A DNA stretch of 64,000 nt from an uncultured Saccharospirillaceae bacterium (GCA_913063165.1 CAJXZL010000005.1:17663-81662); one strand, 5' to 3'; counted from the first letter of the stretch, positions 1 through 9,467 are shown. Notes: generated by a model from the letters alone, not told the origin. Made by a program: numbers and translations.

Positions 1-421
1 CAATCATGATATCAAGCTGATAGTCTTCCATTGCCGGATACAACACTTCTTCGACATGGGCGCTGAGCCGGTGTATCTCGTCTATAAAAAGCACGTCACC
101 TGGCTCCAAATTGGTCAGCATCGCCGCCAAGTCTCCTGCTTTTTCTAAAACAGGGCCTGAGGTGGTCTTTATGGCAACACCCATTTCATGCGCAACGATG
201 TTCGCCAGCGTCGTTTTACCTAACCCCGGTGGGCCGAACACTAACAGGTGGTCGAGCGGTTCTTTGCGGCGGCGTGCAGCCTCAATAAAAATTTCCATCT
301 GCTCGCGCACTGCATCTTGACCACGGTAGTCCGCTAGCGAAGTCGGCCTAATAGCCCGCTCTAGCACTTCCTCAGTTCTACTCTCAACATCTGGCTGTAT
401 AAAACGATCAGTTTCAATCAT
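1..421 (-). CDS. ruvB: RuvB, Holliday junction branch-migration ATPase (partial, 3' end outside window)
   Basis: RuvB is the hexameric AAA+ motor that, with RuvA, drives branch migration of Holliday junctions. The first 140 codons read from an ATG at 421. They show the RuvB N-terminal signature ([11 protein letters not shown]), Walker [10 protein letters not shown] near residues 64-72, and Walker B DEIH near residues 113-116. The gene runs off the left edge, so the winged-helix C terminus is not visible. Its ATG overlaps the ruvA stop by four bases (ATGA), which suggests translational coupling in a ruvC-ruvA-ruvB order. Identification is secure. Confidence 0.97.
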   Translation of the reverse strand, partial: MIETDRFIQPDVESRTEEVLERAIRPTSLADYRGQDAVREQMEIFIEAARRRKEPLDHLLVFGPPGLGKTTLANIVAHEMGVAIKTTSGPVLEKAGDLAAMLTNLEPGDVLFIDEIHRLSAHVEEVLYPAMEDYQLDIMI

Positions 422-1017
422 TTGGATACCATTGATTTCAGTGCATTTCGAATAATCATGTCACTGGTAAGGTCAGATTGATACACGCGTTGAACCATTT
501 GGGTTGCAACCGCGGGCTTGTAACCTAAGGCTACCAGCGCACTTTCAGCATCCTGTCGGGAATTGGCAACAGGCTCACTAGGCAATAATGACATCCCCGT
601 CGACTGGGGGTTGTCATCCTTTAACTTATCTCGCAGCTCAATGAGTAATCGTTCAGCCGTTTTTTTACCAACGCCAGGGACCTTTACCAAACTGGCTAAA
701 TCATTTTGCTGCACCACGCGAATGAGATCACTGCTGTCCATACCTGATAATATGGCCAGACCCATTTTTGGCCCGACACCATTGACCTTGATGAGCTGCC
801 TAAATAATCGGCGATCCTGTAACGAATGGAAACCGAACAGAACGTGCGCATCCTCTCGAATCGATAGATGCGTAAATAATTTCACTGACACATTGAGTTC
901 TGGAAGCTGGAATAGCGTCGACATGGGTACCTGTATGCTATACCCAATGCCCTGTACATCGATGGTAACCTCGGCCAAGCCTTTTTCGACCAAGGTCCCT
1001 TTTACATATCCAATCAT
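418..1017 (-). CDS. ruvA: RuvA, Holliday junction DNA-binding subunit
   Basis: RuvA forms the tetramer that holds the four-way junction and loads RuvB. The 199-residue length fits the family. It starts with the typical MIGYVKGTL, an OB-fold-like N domain. Two helix-hairpin-helix motifs follow: [10 protein letters not shown] near residues 78-87 and [10 protein letters not shown] near 113-122. A C-terminal domain III (about 150-199) contacts RuvB. I chose the ATG at 1017 because the family begins there; a reading frame continues seven codons upstream but adds nothing conserved. The gene overlaps ruvB by four bases and lies about 170 bp downstream of ruvC. Confidence 0.97.
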   Translation of the reverse strand: MIGYVKGTLVEKGLAEVTIDVQGIGYSIQVPMSTLFQLPELNVSVKLFTHLSIREDAHVLFGFHSLQDRRLFRQLIKVNGVGPKMGLAILSGMDSSDLIRVVQQNDLASLVKVPGVGKKTAERLLIELRDKLKDDNPQSTGMSLLPSEPVANSRQDAESALVALGYKPAVATQMVQRVYQSDLTSDMIIRNALKSMVSK

Positions 1018-1184
1018 ATTGCCTGCTACGCGCTGCAAAAGTTAAAAACACCTTATCATTCTGCATACAATAATACTATATATACATACAGTCTTTATCA
1101 GGATAATAATGGCCATGCATTTCTATCCGATGAAAAATCTAACATCCCTATGAACCGGTGGAATCGCCTTATCATTGATCGAGA

Positions 1185-1718
1185 TTACTTGGTAGATAAC
1201 AGTCGGCCGCGCCTGCTGTGAAGAGCACCCGCTGTCTTAATGAGATGCTGTTGTGTGTGGGCATGACAAATTGCTATAGCCAGCCCATCAGCGGCATCCT
1301 CTTGCGGCAATCCGGGAAGACTGAGCAACACCTTCATCATGTGCTGCACCTGCTCCTTTGTGGCGCCACCATTACCCACTGCGGCCTGTTTCACCTTACG
1401 CGCTGCGTACTCATGGACCGAGAGGTGATGTTGCATACAGGCCACAATAGCGGCGCCTCTTGCCTGACCCAATTTTAAAGCAGACGCTACATTGCGTCCC
1501 AAGAATACCTCTTCAATAGCCGCTTCATCCGGACGGTATTCAGCAATAATCTCTACAATGGAGGCGAAAATTTGATGGAGTCGTTCGGGGAAGGCTGCGA
1601 AGTTTTCAACGCGTATGACGCCACTGGTGACATAACGCAGGCGGGTTCCGCCTTCATGCTCGATAATACCAAAACCTGTTTTTCGAGAACCAGGGTCAAT
1701 CCCTAAAATCAATGCCAT
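1185..1718 (-). CDS. ruvC: RuvC, crossover junction endodeoxyribonuclease
   Basis: RuvC is the dimeric, metal-dependent resolvase that cuts Holliday junctions symmetrically. The 177-residue protein has the RNase H-like fold signature. The acidic catalytic residues are visible as D8 (ILGIDPG), E69 (IEEVF), D141 and D144 (QEDAADGLA). The GQARG segment near 84-88 and the basic YAARKVKQA segment near 104-112 are also typical. It lies upstream of ruvA and ruvB on the same strand. The usual upstream neighbour, yebC, is present only as a decayed remnant. Confidence 0.97.
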   Translation of the reverse strand: MALILGIDPGSRKTGFGIIEHEGGTRLRYVTSGVIRVENFAAFPERLHQIFASIVEIIAEYRPDEAAIEEVFLGRNVASALKLGQARGAAIVACMQHHLSVHEYAARKVKQAAVGNGGATKEQVQHMMKVLLSLPGLPQEDAADGLAIAICHAHTQQHLIKTAGALHSRRGRLLSTK

Positions 1719-1804
1719 GGCGAAAGGAACCCGTATGATGTGTGTGATTAGTGTCTAATAATACTGAGATCAAGGCAAACACCGACTGCTACCGCACCCA
1801 TGCC

Positions 1805-2287
1805 TTACCTCCTCCCCGCCGTCCCAAAAAGTATTGATAAAAACACATCGATAAAAACGCCTTGAACATCGTCAAGGTCTTCCTGCATGTCGACTCAGCG
1901 GGTTATCGCTTTTGCTACCTAAGATGCCAGGGCAACTGCGAAAGATACGACCATGCACGTACCACCTTCTACAGACAAGCCAGCATCAATCGGCGCCAGT
2001 TTTACAACTACAGAGCCCTAGGGTTGGGTAAGGACTTCGAAGCCACCGATACCACAGGCGTTCGCCTTGTCTGCTAAGTCCCTTTTCATAATGGCGGCAA
2101 TGGCCTTGTCGATTATTGGTGCTTTGGTCGGGTCATCTTCTGGTCTGGTTATCTTCTGCTAGGTCTCCACCATGATGGGGCGGTCACCACAGACTCACGG
2201 ATCATGTTGAAAAACACCTTGGCACAGATTGGTATCCTGATCTGCTGTACGATGCCTGAAGCTAGCCCACTGACTATGACCGACCAT
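1805..2287 (-). pseudogene. yebC: Decayed yebC (TACO1-family regulator/translation factor) remnant
   Basis: This stretch between aspS and ruvC is the canonical yebC position. Read on the minus strand from an ATG at 2287, it begins MVGHSQWASFRHRTADQD, which aligns with the family start MAGHSKWANIKHRKAAQD. Around codon 22 the frame shifts by one and continues KVFFNMIRESVVTA (family KIFTKIIRELVTAA). After another shift come DDPTK and IDKAIAAIMKRDLADKA, matching the family DPxxNPRLRxAIDKA block. Near the end, near 1850-1890, VDMQEDLDDVQGVF matches the conserved C-terminal LEDLDDVQ block. Several stops interrupt all frames. The span is about 480 bp against about 740 for an intact gene, so there are internal deletions too. 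A functional protein is not possible from this copy. An intact paralog elsewhere cannot be excluded. Confidence 0.88.
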
Positions 2288-2312
2288 CTGATAAGCCGTC
2301 TAAGATTGAGAT

Positions 2313-2337
2313 ATAAAAAAAGGGGCTCGAAGCCCCT
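2313..2337 (-). terminator. Rho-independent terminator of aspS
   Basis: On the minus strand, just after the aspS stop, a perfect 7-bp stem (AGGGGCT/AGCCCCT, 2321-2327 with 2331-2337) with a 3-nt loop is followed directly by a run of Ts. This is a textbook intrinsic terminator. It ends aspS transcription before the yebC remnant. Confidence 0.9.
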
Positions 2338-2349
2338 TAGTGTTTTGCC

Positions 2350-4128
2350 TTACGACTCTAGCTTGGGCTTCTGTCGTAATCGGATATGTAAATCGTTTAA
2401 CTGCACTGCATTGACCAAACCGGGCGCATTGGTCATCACACAGGCCGCAGTTTGCGTCTTCGGAAATGCCATCACTTCTCGAATAGAGCTAGCACCCGTC
2501 ATCAACATAACCAATCGGTCAAGACCGAACGCGAGGCCGCCGTGCGGTGGCGCACCAAATTGTAATGCATCCAACAAGAAGCCGAACTTTTCACGCTGCT
2601 CTTCAGGTGAAATACCCAAGACTTCAAAGACAGTTTCTTGCATCGCTTGTTCGTGTATACGAATTGAACCGCCGCCCAACTCAACACCGTTAAGGATCAT
2701 GTCATAGGCACGTGACAAAGCGTTGGCAGGATCTGCAACCAGCGCTTCGGCAGAACATGATGGCGAAGTGAACGGGTGGTGTGCAGCTGTTAGTGAACCG
2801 TCTGAATCTTCTTCAAACATCGGGAAGTCGACTACCCACAATGGCGCCCACTCACAGGTATACAGGTTCAAATCTGCACCTAGCTTGTTACGCAACGCAC
2901 CCAAGGCTTCGTTTACAATCTTCTTCTTATCTGCACCAAAGAAAATGATGTCGCCTGTTTCAGCACCGACTCTTTCTAGCAATGCCTTGCGCACTTCAAT
3001 CGGCAAGAACTTAACGATAGGAGACTGCAAGCCTTCTTCCAAATCGTTGCTGTCATTGACCTTGATATAGGCTAAGCCCTTAGCACCATAGATTGAAACG
3101 AACTTGGTGTAGTCATCAATTTGCTTACGGGTAAGCAAGGTCGCGCCTTGAGGCACTTTCAATGCAGCCACTCGGCCTTTTGGATCAGAGGCTGGGCCTG
3201 AAAATACTTTAAAATCGACCTCACGCATCAAATCACATACCGTCACCATTTCTAGTGGAATACGTAAATCTGGCTTGTCGACACCATACTTAGATATGGC
3301 TTCTGAGAATGGCATTTGTGGCAGCTTGCCCAAATCTACATTCATGACGTCTTTAAACAGATTAACAATCATGTTTTCAGTAACAGCCATGATGCCTGCT
3401 TCATCCATAAACGACGTTTCAATATCGATTTGGGTAAATTCAGGTTGGCGATCAGCACGCAAGTCTTCGTCACGGAAGCACTTTGCGATTTGATAGTAGC
3501 GATCAAAGCCAGCAACCATCAACAACTGTTTAAACAGTTGTGGCGACTGCGGCAATGCAAAAAAGTGGTGTTCATGGGTACGCGAAGGCACCAAATAGTC
3601 ACGAGCGCCTTCAGGCGTGGCACGTGTCAAAATGGGGGTTTCGATATCCAAAAAGCCATTGTCTTCCAAGAAACGACGAATGTTGCCGGTGATCTTAGAA
3701 CGCAAAATCAACTTCTGCTGCATTTCAGGGCGACGCAAATCGAGGTAACGATATTTCAAACGAATATCTTCACCAACGGTCTGATAATTATCCAATGGAA
3801 ATGGGGGTGTTTTGGATGCATTCAAAACGGTAATTTCACGGCCAAGCATCTCAATCTCACCGGTCGTCATGTCTTTGTTTACAGTGCCGCTTGGACGCGC
3901 ACGGACAAGACCCTTAATTTCCAGTACATATTCGCTACGGACCTTATCGGCAATCGCAAAATTCTCAGCGTTATCTGGATCAAAAACTACCTGTACTAGG
4001 CCGTTACGGTCACGGACGTCCAAGAAGATCACCCCACCGTGGTCACGGCGACGATGCACCCATCCTTTGATGGTGACTGTTTGGTCTATGTGGGTGGCGC
4101 GCAAATCGCCGCAATACAGGCTTAACAT
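2350..4128 (-). CDS. aspS: Aspartyl-tRNA synthetase
   Basis: AspRS charges tRNA-Asp with aspartate. The 592-residue protein has the bacterial-type architecture. An N-terminal OB-fold anticodon-binding domain (about 1-105, with [14 protein letters not shown]) comes first. The class II catalytic core carries the motif-2 region [16 protein letters not shown] and motif 3 [16 protein letters not shown] insertion domain sits between them. I placed the start at the ATG at 4128 ([10 protein letters not shown]), matching family N termini. A promoter with a perfect TATAAT lies about 80 bp upstream and an intrinsic terminator follows. Bacterial-type AspRS may be discriminating or non-discriminating; the sequence as read does not settle that. 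Confidence 0.97.
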   Translation of the reverse strand: MLSLYCGDLRATHIDQTVTIKGWVHRRRDHGGVIFLDVRDRNGLVQVVFDPDNAENFAIADKVRSEYVLEIKGLVRARPSGTVNKDMTTGEIEMLGREITVLNASKTPPFPLDNYQTVGEDIRLKYRYLDLRRPEMQQKLILRSKITGNIRRFLEDNGFLDIETPILTRATPEGARDYLVPSRTHEHHFFALPQSPQLFKQLLMVAGFDRYYQIAKCFRDEDLRADRQPEFTQIDIETSFMDEAGIMAVTENMIVNLFKDVMNVDLGKLPQMPFSEAISKYGVDKPDLRIPLEMVTVCDLMREVDFKVFSGPASDPKGRVAALKVPQGATLLTRKQIDDYTKFVSIYGAKGLAYIKVNDSNDLEEGLQSPIVKFLPIEVRKALLERVGAETGDIIFFGADKKKIVNEALGALRNKLGADLNLYTCEWAPLWVVDFPMFEEDSDGSLTAAHHPFTSPSCSAEALVADPANALSRAYDMILNGVELGGGSIRIHEQAMQETVFEVLGISPEEQREKFGFLLDALQFGAPPHGGLAFGLDRLVMLMTGASSIREVMAFPKTQTAACVMTNAPGLVNAVQLNDLHIRLRQKPKLES

Positions 4129-4205
4129 AATGTTAGATCCTACCAATCTCAGAGAAATTTAAGCCACGCGTCATTCAGGACGATGGCAGACAAAAATGGG
4201 CGAGC

Positions 4206-4233
4206 ATTATAGCCTGAAAGCGTGGCGTCTAAC
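4206..4233 (-). promoter_or_regulatory. Candidate sigma-70 promoter for aspS
   Basis: On the minus strand a perfect -10 hexamer TATAAT (4206-4211) lies 16 bp from a weak -35 GTTAGA (4228-4233, 3 of 6 consensus bases). It sits about 78 bp upstream of the aspS start. The strong -10 supports the call; the -35 does not. Confidence 0.5.
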
Positions 4234-4286
4234 ACTGGCGGGAGAATAAAAAGATGAAATTTTATACAGAGGCGTTAGACCGCTAC

Positions 4287-4316
4287 GGACAGGCAACACA
4301 AGTGCAATGCCTGTCC
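4287..4316 (-). terminator. Hairpin downstream of the DsbA-like gene
   Basis: A perfect 8-bp inverted repeat (GGACAGGC at 4287-4294, GCCTGTCC at 4309-4316) with a 14-nt loop starts 15 bp after the stop of the gene at 4331-5032. There is no T run, so it is either a factor-dependent terminator or an mRNA-stabilising hairpin. Confidence 0.45.
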
Positions 4317-4330
4317 TGTGTTTGCCGGAT

Positions 4331-5032
4331 TTAACACCAAGACATATGAGCGGGTTGGTCTCTTAATAGTTGCTCGATATTGGCTTGAATCACACGATAC
4401 CCAACATTACCAAAAAGCTTTTGGCGACCACCATCGAGTATAAACGTAGGGCTACCCTCGAGTTGCAGACTGTACCGTTTTTCGTTTTGTAACGCATGAC
4501 GAGCCAAGGCGCGCCCGTCATTGAGCACCTGCTCGACTGCACTACGAGGCACATCAAATTGCGCGATAATTTCCCATAAAACGTCCATCTGGCCGATGTT
4601 TTTACCCTGCTCAAAAAAAGCACGTCGGATGGCACATATGATTCGTTCAACTCGTGTCTTGCCGGTGGCGTCACGCTGATCGTCTACCACCGCATCGGCC
4701 ACCAACACTTGGATTGCTTGGATCATTAAATGCGGCACTGCGGATGACGCCGGCTGGCAACCCAATTTCCACACATCAGGATGCAACTGACAATGGGGGT
4801 GCTGGTCGCAAACGGCCGCGACATGATCATGAAACCCTGAGAATCCACCACGGTCTTTCCAGCCAACTTCGAGGCGCGTGGTGGTATCGCCAAAGAGAGA
4901 GAAAAAGTGATGGTTGATGATGACTTTTTCGCCAAACTCTTGCTGAATTTCATCCACACGTACCTGAGCAACATAGGCCCACACACAGAGAAGATCAGAG
5001 TAATAATCAATTACAACAGGCGCTCGGTTCAT
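4331..5032 (-). CDS. DsbA-family thioredoxin-fold protein (FrnE / HCCA-isomerase-like), single active-site Cys
   Basis: The 233-residue protein resembles the DsbA superfamily branch that includes FrnE and 2-hydroxychromene-2-carboxylate isomerase. It has an N-terminal beta strand VVIDYYSDLLC, a large helical insertion, and a cis-proline loop GSPTFIL near 193-199. There is no signal peptide, so it is probably cytoplasmic. The usual CPWC active site is replaced by CVWA (C16), leaving one cysteine. That argues against a classical disulfide oxidase and for a glutathione-dependent or isomerase-like activity. The substrate is unknown. A lone Cys ends the protein (SWC at the C terminus). Confidence 0.75.
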   Translation of the reverse strand: MNRAPVVIDYYSDLLCVWAYVAQVRVDEIQQEFGEKVIINHHFFSLFGDTTTRLEVGWKDRGGFSGFHDHVAAVCDQHPHCQLHPDVWKLGCQPASSAVPHLMIQAIQVLVADAVVDDQRDATGKTRVERIICAIRRAFFEQGKNIGQMDVLWEIIAQFDVPRSAVEQVLNDGRALARHALQNEKRYSLQLEGSPTFILDGGRQKLFGNVGYRVIQANIEQLLRDQPAHMSWC

Positions 5033-5133
5033 GGTCTTGCCTCAACAGGTAGTCATTCAGAAGTTAATGTGATTATGGACTGTTCACGTGACGGATTGAA
5101 TCACTGGCTACAGTTTTCATGTCGCCACGGGTT

Positions 5134-5655
5134 CTAAACAGTGGACTTAAATTGTCGCGTGTGGGACGGCGACCGCAGCCTAACAAAACGCATGTGCTGG
5201 TAAGCCGGATCACGCATGTCGGCGAGATACCGCTGACGATTGCTGTAATAGGTCTTAAACGTCCAGACCACAACGGAATCTTTGCTAAAGAAATTCTTTT
5301 TAAACGACTCGGTGTTATCAGTGCCCCACAGCGGCTCTTTGGTCGCTGCACGTCGAATCGCACGTATCACAGCCTGAAACAGCGTTCTAAAAAATCCATA
5401 ATCAAGCCAAACGACGGTATCAACTTGGCGCTATTTTATCGATCGTGTTCGATTGTAATTACCGTCCAGTATCCATTGTGGCTGGTCTAATGCGCGGTCT
5501 AGCACAGTAAAAAACGTGTCATCATCTAACGTTTGCCACTGGTCATTCCAATATAATGCGTCCATCTGGATATAGGGCATTCCCAGAGCTGCTGACAGCC
5601 TCTGGGCAAGTGTCGACTTGCCACTACCGCTCGTACCCACTACATTCAAACGCAT
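5134..5655 (-). pseudogene. Adenylate-kinase-like P-loop NTPase, interrupted by an in-frame TAG
   Basis: The reading frame begins at the ATG at 5655 with MRLNVVGTSGSGKSTLAQRL, a Walker A motif (GTSGSGKST near residues 7-15). It proceeds through MDALYW and ILDGNYNRT, which are typical of small predicted adenylate kinases. A TAG stop occurs at 5431-5433, right after SIK. The same frame continues for about 100 more codons as RQVDTVVWLDY and later RFVRLRSP, with no other stop. Relatives known to me usually have Trp where the TAG is (IKW), so a single TGG-to-TAG change explains the break. The intact protein would be about 173 residues. Everything after the stop is lost unless the codon is read through. 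The alternatives are a sequencing error or a recent nonsense mutation. Confidence 0.85.
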
Positions 5656-5702
5656 CGCAACAACCTGTCTCTACTATTTTAATGGCTATACAGCATGATC
5701 GG

Positions 5703-6128
5703 TTACACCTTCAATGTCCCCAACCACCGCTTTAACGCACTCTCACTCATTGCGCCCGCTTGCCGCGCAATCTCACGGCCGCCCTTAAACACAGCGAGGG
5801 TCGGAATGCTCTGAATACGGTACTGTGCAGCAATGGCTTGGCATTTTTCAGTATCGACCTTTGCAAACTGGAATTGGGGTTCCATGGCGCCTGCGGTCTT
5901 TTCAAATACGGGTGCCATCATTTTACAAGGACCACACCAAGCGGCCCAAAAATCTACGACAACGGGTAAATCAGACAATTGGACGTGCTTTCCAAAGGTC
6001 GCAGCATCCAAACTGACCGGCTTACCGAGAAAGAGGGCCTTTTTACAACGACCACACTTGGGTTGATCCTCAAGTTTGTCGTAGGGTAGATTATTGGCGA
6101 CATGGCAACTGGGGCAAACGACTTTCAT
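5703..6128 (-). CDS. trxC: Thioredoxin 2 (zinc-binding thioredoxin)
   Basis: Trx2 is a cytoplasmic disulfide reductase linked to oxidative-stress defence. The 141-residue protein has the diagnostic N-terminal zinc motif with two CxxC pairs (C5/C8 and C25/C28). A thioredoxin fold follows with the active site WCGPC at residues 64-68 and the cis-Pro SIPT segment. I chose the ATG at 6128 (MKVVCPSC) over a TTG two codons upstream, because the family starts there. It stands alone on the minus strand upstream of the broken kinase gene. Confidence 0.95.
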   Translation of the reverse strand: MKVVCPSCHVANNLPYDKLEDQPKCGRCKKALFLGKPVSLDAATFGKHVQLSDLPVVVDFWAAWCGPCKMMAPVFEKTAGAMEPQFQFAKVDTEKCQAIAAQYRIQSIPTLAVFKGGREIARQAGAMSESALKRWLGTLKV

Positions 6129-6211
6129 AAACAACTCTCACACCTTTAAATTAGATTATGCTAATATAATATCACTTCGGTTCTGATCTATCGACAGACA
6201 GCGTGAAAAAC

Positions 6212-6472
6212 TCAACCACGCTCGAGTAAATAAATCGCTTCAGTCATGTTATCAACCTGCTGGCTAATGGCAGCTTGGGCGTCATATAGGCCTTGGTTGT
6301 AATAAAAGCTACCCATCTCCTTGCCTAAAAAATCCAATAGAAACTCTGCATCAAAGCCACCTAAGGTAATCTCTAGCTCTTCTTGAAGGTAATCTTGCAA
6401 CTTAGAGACCATCACTTTTTTTTGCTCTACTGCTATCTCTATGGGTTTCACTGGCGCTCCTGTCAGTATCAT
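6212..6472 (-). CDS. DUF2164 family protein
   Basis: This 86-residue acidic protein matches the DUF2164 pattern: a KLQDYLQEELEITLG helix, the central FDAEFLLDFLGKEMG block, the FYYNQGLYDAQ block near residues 55-66, and a C-terminal helix. No enzymatic residues are evident and no signal peptide is present. The function of the family is unknown to me. It is divergent from the SirB2-like gene. Confidence 0.85.
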   Translation of the reverse strand: MILTGAPVKPIEIAVEQKKVMVSKLQDYLQEELEITLGGFDAEFLLDFLGKEMGSFYYNQGLYDAQAAISQQVDNMTEAIYLLERG

Positions 6473-6502
6473 GCCTATCGGCTCAAAGTGTGTTTAGCGA
6501 TC

Positions 6503-6508
6503 ATTATA
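6503..6508 (-). promoter_or_regulatory. Candidate -10 element for the DUF2164 gene
   Basis: A perfect TATAAT on the minus strand lies about 30 bp upstream of the DUF2164 start. No good -35 is seen at the right distance, so this is a weak call. Confidence 0.3.
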
Positions 6509-6618
6509 ACCCAATCGTTGCTCTGCGTTATAAATCCAATGCGCGGTTGAAACTGGTATTGGGTTTGCCCAAAACTAACGGTACACTGCGCCTTCAAATT
6601 ATTCATGAGAAAGACACT

Positions 6619-7014
6619 ATGCTATCAGCAGATTGGTATCCACTTATCAAGTCCATACACATGGCAACAGCAGTAATTTCGATCTTGGGTTTTGCAACAC
6701 GCGGTGTGCTGATGGCTTTTGATGCAGGCGTGATGAAGCAAAAATGGATCAGAATTGTTCCGCATATCAATGACACGCTATTGTTAGCAGCGGCCATTTG
6801 GCTGATGTTTTTCTTGCACCGCTACCCGTTCGCAGATGCGTGGGTAACAGCCAAGCTTATTGGTCTGGTCGCCTATGTGTTATTTGGTACTTGGGCATTG
6901 AGAAAGGGAAAATCGCTCGGCAGCCGCCTCATTTTCTTCGTGTTGGCGCTGGGCAGTGCCGGCTATATTTTGGCGATTGCCATTACAAAATCGATCACAT
7001 TGAATTTAATGTAA
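6619..7014 (+). CDS. SirB2-like integral membrane protein
   Basis: The 131-residue protein has four hydrophobic segments (roughly residues 8-28, 45-65, 72-92 and 105-125), as in the SirB2 (invasion gene expression up-regulator) family. It carries the SIHMATA and PHINDTLLL segments typical of that family. I chose the ATG at 6619 rather than the upstream frame extension to 6490, because family members begin just before the first membrane segment (YPLIKSIH). Its biochemical role is not established. Confidence 0.8.
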   Translation: MLSADWYPLIKSIHMATAVISILGFATRGVLMAFDAGVMKQKWIRIVPHINDTLLLAAAIWLMFFLHRYPFADAWVTAKLIGLVAYVLFGTWALRKGKSLGSRLIFFVLALGSAGYILAIAITKSITLNLM

Positions 7015-7042
7015 GCTGAAACAAGCAGAGACAAGCGGTACC

Positions 7043-7576
7043 TCAACCCTGTTGGGGCACCGTATATTCTAACCACATGACATCGTGATACCGTTCAAAT
7101 TTTCTACCTACCTCATGAAATGTACCGCAGGGTTTGAACCCTAGCGCTTGATGCAAGCCGACCGACACATCATTGGGCAACGTAATACAAGCCAAGACTT
7201 GGTGTACGTCCTGCCCAGCTAATTGCATGAGTAGGTGCTGCAATAGCCGTTTCCCCAAGCCAAGGCCCTTGGCATCGGGATGCAAATACAGGCTGTCTTC
7301 GACACTCGGATCATAGGCTGCCTTACCGCGAAACGGCATACTGGCGGCATACCCCAATACCCGATCACCCTGTTTGGCAACCCATAATTGATGGCGCTGG
7401 TGGTCTGAAAATTGATCAAACCAAGGACGACGGGTATCCACAGTGTAAGGCTTTAAATCAAAGGTAATGGCGGTGTCGAGAATATAGCCATTATAGATGG
7501 CAACAATCTGTTCAAGGTCAGCTAACTGACCTTGCTCTAAGGTGATGGCTTCATTATTCATAAAACCGTCAGCCAT
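7043..7576 (-). CDS. GNAT N-acetyltransferase, phosphinothricin/methionine-sulfone acetyltransferase-like
   Basis: This 177-residue GNAT-fold enzyme would transfer an acetyl group from acetyl-CoA to a small amine. The N-terminal ADLEQIVAIYNGYI and TFDLKPYTVD blocks, and the acetyl-CoA-binding loop AKGLGLGKRLL near residues 103-113, resemble the Pat/YncA subgroup that acetylates phosphinothricin or methionine sulfone/sulfoximine. The C-terminal HQALGFKPCGTF segment is also typical. Its ATG overlaps the lipA stop by one base (TAATG), so it is probably the last gene of the dacA-lipB-lipA transcript. An alternative ATG lies five codons downstream. The true substrate is unproven. Confidence 0.85.
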   Translation of the reverse strand: MADGFMNNEAITLEQGQLADLEQIVAIYNGYILDTAITFDLKPYTVDTRRPWFDQFSDHQRHQLWVAKQGDRVLGYAASMPFRGKAAYDPSVEDSLYLHPDAKGLGLGKRLLQHLLMQLAGQDVHQVLACITLPNDVSVGLHQALGFKPCGTFHEVGRKFERYHDVMWLEYTVPQQG

Positions 7577-8544
7577 TACACAATGCTCTCGCCAGCTGCT
7601 TGACGATCTGCATGGTAGGACGATCTTACCAATGGACCGCTGGCAACATTCTTAAAGCCTATTTCATAGCCATAGACTTCGAGCGCCTTGAACTCATCAG
7701 GTGTTACATAGCGATCAATTGCTAAGTGCTCGCGCGATGGTTGTAGGTACTGACCAATCGTCACCATGTCGACATTATGGGCACGCAGATCACGCATCAC
7801 TTCTTGTACTTCTTCTATTGTTTCACCGATACCCACCATCAAACCAGACTTGGTCGTGACGTCAGGACAACGGGCTTTAAATGCCTTCAATAGATCTAAT
7901 GAATGCTGATAGTCAGCACCTGGCCGGGCCTTTTTATATAAGCGCGGCACGGTTTCCAAATTATGATTCAATACGTCAGGCGGCATATTGGCCATGATGT
8001 CGATGGCAATATCCAATCGACCACGGAAATCAGGTACCAAGGTTTCAATGGTGATATTCGGTGCTCGCTGGCGTGTCTCGTCAATGCAGCGGTTAAAATG
8101 TTCGGCACCACCATCGCGTAAGTCGTCACGGTCTACTGAAGTAATAACCACATACTTTAAGCCCATGTCAGCGATGGCTGCTGCCATTTGTACTGGCTCA
8201 TTCTCATCCAATGGATTTGGACGACCATGGCCCACGTCGCAAAATGGGCAGCGACGGGTGCAGATGTCACCCATAATCATGAATGTCGCGGTGCCTTTGC
8301 TAAAGCACTCACCTAGGTTAGGGCAACTGGCTTCTTCACAGACTGAATGTAACTTATGACCCCGTAACTTTTCTTTAATGCGCCCTACTTCGGCATTGTT
8401 ACCCAAGCGCACTTTAATCCAAGAAGGCTTGCGCATCACATCAACGGTTGGAATCACTTTAACAGGGATACGTGCAACTTTGTCGGCACCACGCAGTTTG
8501 ACACCCTGCATTTTTTTGGCAGGCTTAGGGGTTGAATCGGTCAT
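7576..8544 (-). CDS. lipA: Lipoyl synthase
   Basis: LipA is the radical-SAM enzyme that inserts two sulfurs into octanoyl groups on lipoyl domains. The 322-residue protein carries all diagnostic motifs. The auxiliary cluster cysteines are C69, C74 and C80 ([12 protein letters not shown]). The radical-SAM CxxxCxxC is C95, C99, C102 (CTRRCPFC). The C-terminal RSSYHAD (S308/S309) supplies the serine ligand of the auxiliary cluster. It follows lipB with no intergenic base, consistent with the two steps of lipoate assembly being co-expressed. Confidence 0.98.
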   Translation of the reverse strand: MTDSTPKPAKKMQGVKLRGADKVARIPVKVIPTVDVMRKPSWIKVRLGNNAEVGRIKEKLRGHKLHSVCEEASCPNLGECFSKGTATFMIMGDICTRRCPFCDVGHGRPNPLDENEPVQMAAAIADMGLKYVVITSVDRDDLRDGGAEHFNRCIDETRQRAPNITIETLVPDFRGRLDIAIDIMANMPPDVLNHNLETVPRLYKKARPGADYQHSLDLLKAFKARCPDVTTKSGLMVGIGETIEEVQEVMRDLRAHNVDMVTIGQYLQPSREHLAIDRYVTPDEFKALEVYGYEIGFKNVASGPLVRSSYHADRQAAGESIV

Positions 8545-9198
8545 CTAGGGTTCCTCTGAAGACGCTATATGGGTTACACCATCAGCGCCTAATTGTATGG
8601 CGAGTGCCTGTGCTAATTGTTTTTTCACTGAGGCCATGCTGGGTGTGGGCACAAAATCTTTTAATTGCACCATTGCCAAGCCTGCGTAGCCACAAGGATT
8701 GATTCTTAAAAACGGTTCGAGGCTCATGTCCACATTCAAAGCCAAGCCATGAAAGGACCGCCCCTTTTTGATGCGCAATCCGAGAGACGCGATTTTGTTA
8801 TCGGCAACATAGACCCCAGGTGCATCGGGCTTGGCGGCAGCCGCCACACCATACGCCGCGAGGGTATCCACTATAGCCTGTTCAATGGCTGTCACCAGTT
8901 GCCGAACGCCGATCTTGGCGCGTTTGATATCGATCAGGACGTAGGCAACCAATTGACCGGGACCGTGATAGGTCACCTGTCCGCCACGGTCCACTTTGAC
9001 CACGGGAATGTCTCCGGTACGCAACAAATGCTCGGCCTTACCCGCTTGCCCTTGCGTGAAAACCGGTGGATGCTCGAGCAACCAGATTTCATCTGGCGTA
9101 TGCTCGTCACGCGTTTCTGTGAAGGTCTGCATGTCATGCCATGTAGACTCATAGGGCACTAAGCCCAATTCACGAATGAGGAGATCTTCTATCATCAA
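8545..9198 (-). CDS. lipB: Octanoyl-ACP:protein octanoyltransferase
   Basis: LipB moves octanoate from acyl carrier protein onto lipoyl domains, providing the substrate for LipA. The 217-residue protein shows [18 protein letters not shown] near residues 71-88, the catalytic lysine K135 (DNKIASLG) and the catalytic cysteine C169 (INPCGY). It overlaps the upstream DUF493 gene by four bases and abuts lipA, so the trio is almost certainly one transcript. Confidence 0.98.
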   Translation of the reverse strand: MMIEDLLIRELGLVPYESTWHDMQTFTETRDEHTPDEIWLLEHPPVFTQGQAGKAEHLLRTGDIPVVKVDRGGQVTYHGPGQLVAYVLIDIKRAKIGVRQLVTAIEQAIVDTLAAYGVAAAAKPDAPGVYVADNKIASLGLRIKKGRSFHGLALNVDMSLEPFLRINPCGYAGLAMVQLKDFVPTPSMASVKKQLAQALAIQLGADGVTHIASSEEP

Positions 9199-9467
9199 AG
9201 AACCATCTTCACCCGACTGTCTTCTCTCAGACGGGTATTGAGTGTTTCTAACTGCTCGGTACCTGTTGCTGTGATCCAGACATTGACCGACATGTAATTA
9301 CCTTTGGCACTCAATTTGGATACTGTCTTACTGCGGTCATACCCAGGCGCAATGCTTTCAACCACTGCTTCAACACTGGCTTGAAAGTCTGGCTCTGCGT
9401 CACCCATGATCTTGATGACATAGTCTTCACAGGGAAAAATAATTTTCGGCTCTTCTTGCTCAGTCAT
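9195..9467 (-). CDS. ybeD: DUF493 / UPF0250 family protein (YbeD)
   Basis: This is a small (90-residue) ferredoxin-like-fold protein of the YbeD family. It has the [11 protein letters not shown] start and the [17 protein letters not shown] block. The fold resembles ACT-like regulatory domains, but no reaction is known. The location between dacA and lipB is the conserved enterobacterial/pseudomonad order. I chose ATG 9467 (MTEQEEPK); a GTG three codons upstream is also possible. Confidence 0.93.
   Translation of the reverse strand: MTEQEEPKIIFPCEDYVIKIMGDAEPDFQASVEAVVESIAPGYDRSKTVSKLSAKGNYMSVNVWITATGTEQLETLNTRLREDSRVKMVL

Noticed and set aside
563..1045. A 160-codon plus-strand open frame
   Set aside because: It lies wholly antisense to ruvA, has no family-like sequence and no ribosome-binding site.
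1862..2077. A 71-codon plus-strand open frame between ruvC and aspS
   Set aside because: The opposite strand carries ordered yebC fragments; this frame has no recognisable features.
3316..3999. A 227-codon plus-strand open frame
   Set aside because: It is antisense to aspS, and the aspS motifs prove the other strand is coding.
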